Below, piece by piece: positions 9,000-14,635 of a stretch of DNA of 14,635 bases; the stretch's first letter is position 1, and every line of letters begins with the position of its first letter. This stretch comes from Thoreauomyces humboldtii (taxonomy: Eukaryota > Chytridiomycota > Chytridiomycetes > Spizellomycetales > Powellomycetaceae): positions 1-14,635 of the forward strand of contig JADGJA010000576.1 in NCBI GenBank assembly GCA_027596035.1. The letters run 5' to 3'. Both the position numbers and the translations under genes were made by a program. The notes beneath the pieces were generated by a model. It was not told the origin of the DNA. It did not search any database and worked only from the letters and a program-made list of their open reading frames with translations.

Positions 9000-9600
9000 A
9001 TGCCCATCCTCATAAACGTTCTCCTCGGCTTCCTCGGCGGTCAGCTGGCCACCCGCGCCCTTTACGACCATGTCTTCTGGGCCTATATCTCCTCGGACCC
9101 GTCTTCCCTCAAGAGCAAGGTTTCGGCGATGCAACGACAGGATGCTTTGGTATCGATGTGGTTCCCTGATAGCAGAAAACTCGGGAGAGCAAACCCACTC
9201 ACTCACCGAAACGTCTCCCTGGCAGAACTTTTACCGCCACGTCGCGCAGCCACCCGCCCAGTTCAATTACGCGCTGATGGGGATCGCGGTGCTGATCCTG
9301 GGATCCTGCATCGCCCGCGTGGTCCTCGAACAGCGACACCGGATCGCCAACCTGCTCTCGTTCCTGTCGTTTGGAGTGGGAGCGGGAGTGTACGTGGGTT
9401 TCGTCCTTCCCGTGTTCGACGCCATCGTCAAGCACGGACACTCGCGCGCCACGGCCAACGTGGAGAGCAAGTGGTTGCTGGACATTGCGATGTGGCAGGG
9501 CGCTGTGGGGATCTGCGTGGTGGCCACGCTGCTGCTCCAGCTGTCCGTGGCCGAGGCGGAAGAGCAGGAGGCTCCCATCGTCAAGCGTAAGAAGGCTTAG
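9000..9600 (+). CDS. Shr3-like four-TM ER membrane protein (probable permease chaperone)
   Basis: Exons 9000..9119 and 9226..9600 give 164 residues. There are four hydrophobic segments: 3-23, about 55-76, about 82-108 and about 127-148. The loop between TM1 and TM2 holds FYRHVAQPP, TM3 contains LLSFLSFGVGAGVYVG, and TM4 begins DIAMWQGAVGIC. This order resembles fungal Shr3/Psh3 proteins, which fold and package amino-acid permeases for ER exit. The C-terminus KRKKA fits a KxKxx COPI retrieval signal, supporting ER residence. The first intron's donor is uncertain. GTTTCG at 9120 gives family-like loop spacing. GTATCG at 9150 is a better donor and would add ten residues in frame, with a 76-nt intron. 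At 164 residues it is shorter than the roughly 200 of yeast Shr3. The gene is real; the family call rests on topology and remembered motifs. Confidence 0.6.
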
Positions 9601-9707
9601 TGTAGGCATCTTCTATCATAGTCATTCCCCCATTCCGTAATGTGTGGGAGCAAGGCAGGAACCTCCGCAGTGTCATGCAAACATCATCCCTTCTGTCCTT
9701 CATACGA
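9601..9707. other. Convergent spacer
   Basis: These 107 bases lie between the Shr3-like stop and the SDHAF4 stop. Nothing else is recognisable. Confidence 0.6.
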
Positions 9708-10112
9708 TCAAAAGTCATACACCCGACCTTTGCGCTCCCAATCCCCGTATCGAGTCGGTTCCTTTCCCTTCGGACCTCCGACCTCACCCGTGGTAGGGTT
9801 CCTGTCGCCCTCCCACTTGTCGTCCGAGATCTTCTCCAGGACGTCTGGATGCAGAGCATCACCTTCCTCGATCGTCCCGAAAGGAGCGCCCTGAGCCCTC
9901 TTGACGAGCTCCTCGAACTCCTTCTGCTCTGCCTTGTCGCCGAGAGGGATGGGTCCTGGGTGGGAGAATGACGAGGAGGATGCAGGAGGCGACGGTGCTG
10001 GTGGTTGTGGCTTCTGCGAGGAGTAGGCTCGGAAGGAGAGAGGTGGGACGATGGTACGGAGAGGACTGCGGATGAACAGGGTGCTCCGGTTGAGTGCACG
10101 GACGGCGAGCAT
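9708..10112 (-). CDS. SDHAF4: Succinate dehydrogenase assembly factor 4 (SDHAF4/Sdh8), mitochondrial
   Basis: A single exon of 134 residues. The ATG at 10110..10112 begins MLAVRALNRSTLFIRS, a basic amphipathic presequence; cleavage near FRAYSS (about 28-32) is likely. In-frame ATGs further upstream (up to about 10208) would bury this signal, so I prefer the inner one. Residues 34-50 are Pro/Ser-rich. The C-terminus carries the family hallmark: NPTTGEVGGPKGKEPTRYGDW at 105-125 (split as NPTTGEVGG and PKGKEPTRYGDW), then ERKGRVYDF. In yeast and animals this factor binds the flavinylated Sdh1/SDHA subunit in the matrix, limits oxidant production by the free subunit and helps it join Sdh2. It is the second mitochondrial gene here, convergent with the Shr3-like gene. 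Family identity is firm. Confidence 0.95.
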   Translation of the reverse strand: MLAVRALNRSTLFIRSPLRTIVPPLSFRAYSSQKPQPPAPSPPASSSSFSHPGPIPLGDKAEQKEFEELVKRAQGAPFGTIEEGDALHPDVLEKISDDKWEGDRNPTTGEVGGPKGKEPTRYGDWERKGRVYDF

Positions 10113-10358
10113 GGCTGCGAAAAGGTGTGGTGGGTGGAGGGGTTGCTCGCTTGCTTGCTTGGTGAGAAACCTCCAACCTCGAAGCATCTCCAAAACCCTT
10201 TTTCCCACGACGACAACGGACTTCCCGTACGTACAGCTCTGTCTCTGTTCTTGTCTTCGCCACTTCGATCGCGCAAGACCATGCCACTTGAAGGTATGCC
10301 ACCAGCTGCAAAGTGCTGTCGCGCAGATCGTCGCTAGCTCCTACGTGAACTGGCCCCC

Positions 10359-10733
10359 ATGAATCCCCGACAACCGTTGACACAACTAGTATCATGTCTC
10401 CACGCGAGCGGTGCTTGGTCCGCGCTGGATTCAGCAAAGCGACCAAAGGTAATTGTTGACACTGCTAACTGTACCGCTTTCGTTTGAAGCTTCCGAAAGC
10501 AGAACTTGGATCACTCCTGGCCACGGGAAAGACGTCGAAGGACGAATTCCACACGAGGGGCTTTCAAGCATGATTATCGAGTAATCAGTTACCCCGCTAC
10601 AACATCGAAAACGAGCGCGGAGAAGGACCTACTGATGAACAAGATGGGTAGGCATGACCTGAGCGCCAGGGCAAAAAGATCAGGCATGTACTGGATTGAA
10701 ACAGGAAGTGCTCCGCACCGGGAACATCAGTAG
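10359..10733 (+). CDS. Weak candidate: small two-exon hypothetical protein
   Basis: An ATG at 10359 opens 30 codons ending at a GTAATT donor (10449). A GCTAAC branch site lies at 10464-10469. The acceptor could be TTTGAAG (10489), giving 57 residues, or AAAGCAG (10502), giving 106 residues with a 54-nt intron closer to the sizes seen elsewhere in this window. The longer product is very basic (RERRRR near the junction) and matches no family I know. It is divergent from SDHAF4, 246 bases away. Chance splice signals are a real possibility. Confidence 0.2.
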
Positions 10734-11244
10734 AATTCACTTCAGGCACATCGACGGTTCATCGCGGCAGTAGGCGTGGGCGCCAGACAAAGTCACAAGC
10801 TTTCCGTTCATACACGCCTTCCGAAGGGTGAGCCACTCTGTTAACAAAAAGTGTTGTCAATCACGGGAAGCCGTAATCATCGCGTCAACCATGAGGTTTA
10901 CCGCTGGTTTTGGAGGGCTGTAATGGCAACCTCCTCGCCCAGGAGCTCTCGCAGCAGCCATTGCTATACCTCTCGCCGCCGTAGTAGTCTTCGAGGACAA
11001 AACAACCGAGATGTTACCTCGCTTTGGCTGATGCATCTCTTCGGTCGCTGCTGTCCTCCCGCCCACAATCGAGGGGCCCCCAGATGGGCTTGGACCCCAG
11101 CTGGACTTGCACCGGTCTAATGCTTTTTGACCTGTACTCTTGCTCGAGGCCGCTTGCCGCCCACTTCTTCCCTGAGCCTTTTCTCTTTCCTGATCTTTAA
11201 TCAGTACAATACATCTGATTGGTCATCTCCGAATAGTCCTTTAG

Positions 11245-11638
11245 TTATTCATTCCCTTCAGGTTGCCCATTGAGAACCATCGTCTCCATAGGAATACGCG
11301 GAAGGGATCCCAGAACACCCTGTACAGATGGGCACGACGATCGTCTCCCAAACCCAGTCTCCCTTCCACGCTTGGCATTCAGACTTGGAAGCCCCAAATC
11401 CCTCCCTAATCTTTCAGGAAGTACTCGCTTTACCGCCACCAGATCTTCTTTCAGTGGCAAGTCGATCCCAGCGGCGCGATACCATAGACCAGAGGGGGTG
11501 CGAACCATCGCCGGCCCCACCTCGTTGCTGCATCATCTGCTTCTCAGTTTCAGCCACCCCGTTAGCTGATTCTTCAAAGCGGCGGACGAGGCCATCAAGT
11601 TTGACCAATTGCATGTGCGACAGCTCTTGCTGCGCAGC
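11245..11638 (-). pseudogene. Possible broken or mis-sequenced ORF, unknown function
   Basis: On the minus strand a frame that could begin at a TTTCAG acceptor (exon from 11638) reads a coiled-coil-like stretch with AAQQELSHMQLVKLDGL and FEESANGVAETEKQMMQQ. At a four-base G run (plus CCCC, 11515..11518) the protein-like reading moves to another frame, which continues with RTPSGLWYRAAGIDLPL and KEDLVAVKRVLPERL and stops at 11245. The change could be a one-base indel, a missed intron, or coincidence. No in-frame start exon was identified and no family was recognised. Confidence 0.2.
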
Positions 11639-11852
11639 CTGAAATCTGCTGCGCAGCGATATGATAGCCACCGCGCGTGAACCGAGCGTGCATTGCCGGT
11701 TTCTTTCCCGCGCATTGCATCGTGAAGCAAACAAAACCGAAATCTTCAATCACATATACTCCCAGTCTGAGATATATCGCTATCCCGCCCTGCGTCCTCC
11801 TAGGTGTACGCGCGAAAGCTGAGGAACGAATAACGGCAACGAGATCCTTCAA

Positions 11853-14274
11853 ATGCACGGACTGCACGGAACCGCCACGAAAACATGCAGGAACTCGATT
11901 TCTCCGCGACTGCTGCTTCTGCTGTGCATAGCATCGGAAGCCGTTCTTTCACTTCCTGTAATCGAAGGGCCATCGTCAGCCATCACTTCCACGAAACCGG
12001 CATCTGCGATTGCCAGTGCCACGCCTGCCGCAGCAACTTCCCCATGGAATCTTCCACGCACGCCATATCCTCAGATGATGGGATCCGGCATTCAGGTCGG
12101 GACAGGATCAGTATATTATGTGGGTGGGGAGATGGAGAGCGGGGATCTTGAATCAGCCAGTGAGTTTCTGCCGAATCTGTGGTTACTGGTTACTATGCTA
12201 ACGTATGACGCCTGGCCAGATGCAGACAGACGGTCTTTGGGCCGAGCGTTGGGAAATACTGTCACGACGCTCAACTTGGATACGTACGCTACAGCCGGTA
12301 TGGCCGTCGCGCCCACCAATCCGAACCGATTGAACGCTACAGGGCAGACGTGCCATGCGGATCCTACAACAGCTGGCCAGATTGTCTGTTTTGGTCAGAG
12401 AAACTACAGCTTAAATTTGGCGAGATACGAAGAGAGCCTAACGCACATTTCCTGCAGGAGGCATAACAGTGGAAGTTGCTCCGAAGCAGCCTCAACTGCT
12501 CAGCGGCCTGGGTCTTCTCGACACCACGACCTGGGCGTGGACCAATGAATTGACCGACGTTCCGTCCCGCTGGCTTCATGCATCAACCCTCCTTTCCACT
12601 ACCATGTATGTGTTTGGAGGGCTCGATGCTTCCAACACAACTCTCTCGGATCTTTGGACGATCGACCTGACGCCCACCTCCGCGACAGCCACGGCGAGAG
12701 GGTTTCGAGAGCTCTTTGCCGCCAAACCACCAGCCAGGACCTCCGCATGTCTCGCACCCATCTCTGCAACAACTGTCATGCTCTTCGGAGGGAGGGGTGC
12801 CGGGGGAGCGGTTTTGGGAGATGTGTGGATCTACGATGCGAACGCGGATGCGTGGACGGAAGCGACGCTGTGGTTCGCTACGGGTGCTCCTGGGGCCCGG
12901 GCTGGCATGTCGTGCGACTGGCTGGGAGGACTCGTCTGGCTGTACGGAGGGATCGGATCGGATGGAGGGTTCCTGGATGATCTGTGGACTCTGGATGCGA
13001 GCAACTGGCAGTGGGCACAGAAGGGCATTGGTGCGGGGACCTCAGTGGTGGCAACGCCCGTCGCTTCAGTCCTGCCTTCTCCAACTAAACCGTCTACATC
13101 GGTGGCGGCCCGCGTCACTCCTGGACCAGTGACGGCCCCCTTACCATCCGTATCAGTTGCCCCCGCTTTACCGATAGCTACGCCGCGCCCTGTCGTTGCC
13201 CCTCCGGTGGTATCGGCAACACCATCAGGAGCCTCACCTCGATCTGGTCCCACGCCACCCGTCGTAAACCCGGCAGTCCCTACTCCGCTCGCTCGCCGTG
13301 CTGTGCTCGAAGCCGGCATCGCATCCGCTTCTCCATCACCAAGCGCGACTCCCGCCCCTCGTCCGATCGGCCGCGCCTTCCACCAGTCGACCATTGCCGG
13401 CACAACCTACCTCCTTATCACAGGCGGAGCCACGGCCTTCAACGGAACCTCCCAGGAATCGTTCCCATCCGACCCACGCGTCTACATCTACGATACGCTC
13501 CAGGACATCTGGATCCAAGACGTCCGCGACATCCCAGCAGGTGCTCTAGCTCGAACGACGGCGACCCCAGGACCAGGCGGAGCCGACTCATCGGGCGCGT
13601 TGAAAAAGTACGCTCTGATCGCAGCAGCAGCGTTCCTCGGCGCCGTGGTGGGGATCGTAGGATGCGCGGTGTGCTACCTTCGTCGATCTCGAAACGGGCC
13701 CGCCGGCGGGAAGCAGAGGCGGTACGAAGAAAAGGAACGAGAACGATCTCCTTCCCCCATCGTCCAAGTCCTGTCGACGTCGTCCCCCTCGTCGTCGTCC
13801 TTTGCCACGAACCCGGGAAGGAGCAGCATGGCTAAACCTAGGATGTACGACGTGATCCGGATGTCGCAACTCGGACCTTCGTCCACCACCGCCGTCGTGG
13901 CTGCAGCTCCGTTCTTTGGTGGAAAGATGGAAAGGGAAAAGGAGAGGATGCGGCTTTCTCTCTGCGACGTCGAGAGCGGTGCGTCCACTCCCCCACCAAG
14001 GTTCACAGAGTCCCACGGCCATTGGGACGAAGGGGACGCCGGTCACCGACGCAGTTTCGCGCAGGTTCCCGAGCCGTTGCTGCGCGAGGATGAGGAGATG
14101 GAGGTGAACGATGGCATCCACCGACATCCACGCGCTAGCAACATGTCCGGGCCAGACGATCCGGCGAGACCGGTCCCCCCCGTCCGGAAGTGCAGCGCAC
14201 CTCAGACCAGGACCCTGGCCATGATGTTCCCGGCCCCGAGGGCTCCACCATCCGACACCACCGCAGCTCGGTGA
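11853..14274 (+). CDS. Single-pass kelch-repeat surface protein with Pro/Ser/Thr-rich insertion
   Basis: Exons 11853..12159, 12220..12393 and 12458..14274 give 765 residues. The ATG at 11853 starts a signal peptide (hydrophobic core about 19-33, LLLLLCIASEAVLS). Kelch blades follow: QIVCFGGITVEV spans the second junction, then MYVFGGLDASNTTLSDLW (210-227), VMLFGGRGAGGAVLGDVW and VWLYGGIGSDGGFLDDLW. A Pro/Ser/Thr/Ala-rich stretch (about 352-462) interrupts the propeller, then another blade-like unit with YLLITGGATAFNGT. A TM helix (about 545-568, ALIAAAAFLGAVVGIVGCAV) is followed by the stop-transfer LRRSRNG and a roughly 190-residue cytosolic tail rich in Ser, Glu/Arg and Pro. The topology suggests an extracellular beta-propeller for adhesion or ligand binding, with a tail that could be phosphorylated. 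No enzymatic residues such as those of galactose oxidase are apparent. Function is unknown; the architecture is clear. Confidence 0.85.
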
Positions 14275-14635
14275 CCCAGTCCAGCCGTCCGTGTCCAAAG
14301 TATCTCACATTTTCACAGCTTCTTTTGTTTTTTCATATGTCCCAGTTTTGCGGAGTTCTCAATGGTTGATTTGATTTCGAACGTTCAGTGTCTCAGGCAA
14401 TGCTTGCTCGCAGTTGGAGCACTTTCCCCATGGTACATGGTACTCCACGCATTTTCGGCGAGAGAAGAGGATCCTCGTTATACAAGACTATATGATGGAC
14501 AAGAGATACATCAGCAGACAGGGAAGAGGGAGAGAGAGAGAGAGAGAGAGAGCGAGAAAGATGTGCGTATGGTGGGTGGTGGGATGGAACCTTTTGCTTC
14601 TTCCCTCACATTCCCCGTCCCCGTCCCCTTCCACC
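14275..14635. other. 3' flank of the kelch gene
   Basis: These 361 bases contain a T-rich stretch just after the stop (14322-14334), an AG microsatellite and, at 14571..14586, a G-rich run of short GG/GGG blocks that might fold as a weak quadruplex. The last 30 bases are rich in CCCGTC. No coding region is supportable. Confidence 0.5.
14530..14552. repeat. (AG)11 microsatellite
   Basis: Eleven AG units plus a leading G form a purine tract of the same type, in the opposite orientation, as the CT tract at 3843..3870. It lies about 255 bases after the kelch stop. Confidence 0.95.

Larger units (their letters stand above)
10113..11852. other. 1.7 kb region without a confident gene
   Basis: The region between SDHAF4 and the kelch gene has only short open frames on both strands. 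Two weak candidates are listed separately (10359..10733 plus; 11245..11638 minus). From about 10734 to 11244 I see nothing supportable: no tRNA (no B-box match), no long terminal repeats, no transposase or reverse-transcriptase motif. The composition is less biased than the flanking coding DNA. It may hold the SDHAF4 and kelch promoters plus decayed sequence. Confidence 0.5.

Noticed and set aside
8306..9169. 287-codon forward ORF
   Set aside because: It is antisense to uS7m, whose presequence and S7 core are unmistakable, and then runs into the first exon of the Shr3-like gene in another frame. It is a shadow of biased codon use.
10113..10208. Upstream in-frame starts extending SDHAF4 to 166 residues
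   Set aside because: They would place extra residues ahead of the MLAVRALNRS presequence, which itself has the expected composition at the N-terminus.
10734..11244. Hidden tRNA, 5S RNA or transposon remnant
   Set aside because: I found no B-box, no cloverleaf, no terminal repeats and no transposase or reverse-transcriptase motifs. The short frames at 10851..11120 (plus) and 10857..11066 (minus) overlap each other and match nothing I know.
12831..13403. 190-codon Gly/Ala/Thr-rich reverse ORF
   Set aside because: It is antisense to the kelch gene and arises from the low-complexity Pro/Ser/Thr coding stretch.

Overview
The window looks like nuclear DNA of a fungus, most likely a zoosporic lineage (chytrid or blastocladiomycete). 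Five gene models carry short introns: the 18 fully contained ones are 60-111 nt. Most have GT-AG ends, and many have a CTAAC or CTRAY-like branch site shortly before the acceptor. Several products belong to fungal families: a BRE4/DUF2421-type membrane protein and an Shr3-like ER protein. A HAMP-containing receptor-type class III cyclase is not typical of yeasts and moulds but suits zoosporic fungi. The lineage is inferred from gene content; no marker gene proves it.

Layout, left to right. (1) 78..3518, minus: six exons of a large two-bundle membrane protein (ArAE_2_N/FUSC/DUF2421 type). It runs off the left edge, and its apparent stop lies inside an intron. (2) 3519..4412: an 0.9 kb divergent intergenic region with CT microsatellites and a 12-bp palindrome holding a bZIP-type core. 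(3) 4413..7753, plus: a nine-exon receptor cyclase with two membrane segments, an extracellular sensor domain, HAMP and a catalytic domain. (4) 7957..8805, minus: mitochondrial ribosomal protein uS7m. (5) 9000..9600, plus: a four-TM Shr3-like ER protein, divergent from uS7m. (6) 9708..10112, minus: SDHAF4, the succinate dehydrogenase assembly factor. (7) 10113..11852: 1.7 kb with no confident gene, holding one weak spliced ORF and one possibly broken ORF. (8) 11853..14274, plus: a three-exon, single-pass kelch-repeat surface protein. (9) 14275..14635: flank with an AG microsatellite.

The genes form no operon. Two are mitochondrial (uS7m, SDHAF4), one is probably an ER chaperone, and three are membrane proteins, two of them with receptor-like architecture. 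The most notable item is the receptor cyclase. Its catalytic metal-binding and transition-state residues are intact. The purine-selecting positions read Glu/Gly, which departs from both the adenylyl (Lys/Asp) and the eukaryotic guanylyl (Glu/Cys) patterns. It shares its upstream region with the putative exporter, which allows but does not prove co-regulation. Exon boundaries are read by eye from splice signals and reading-frame continuity, without transcript data.
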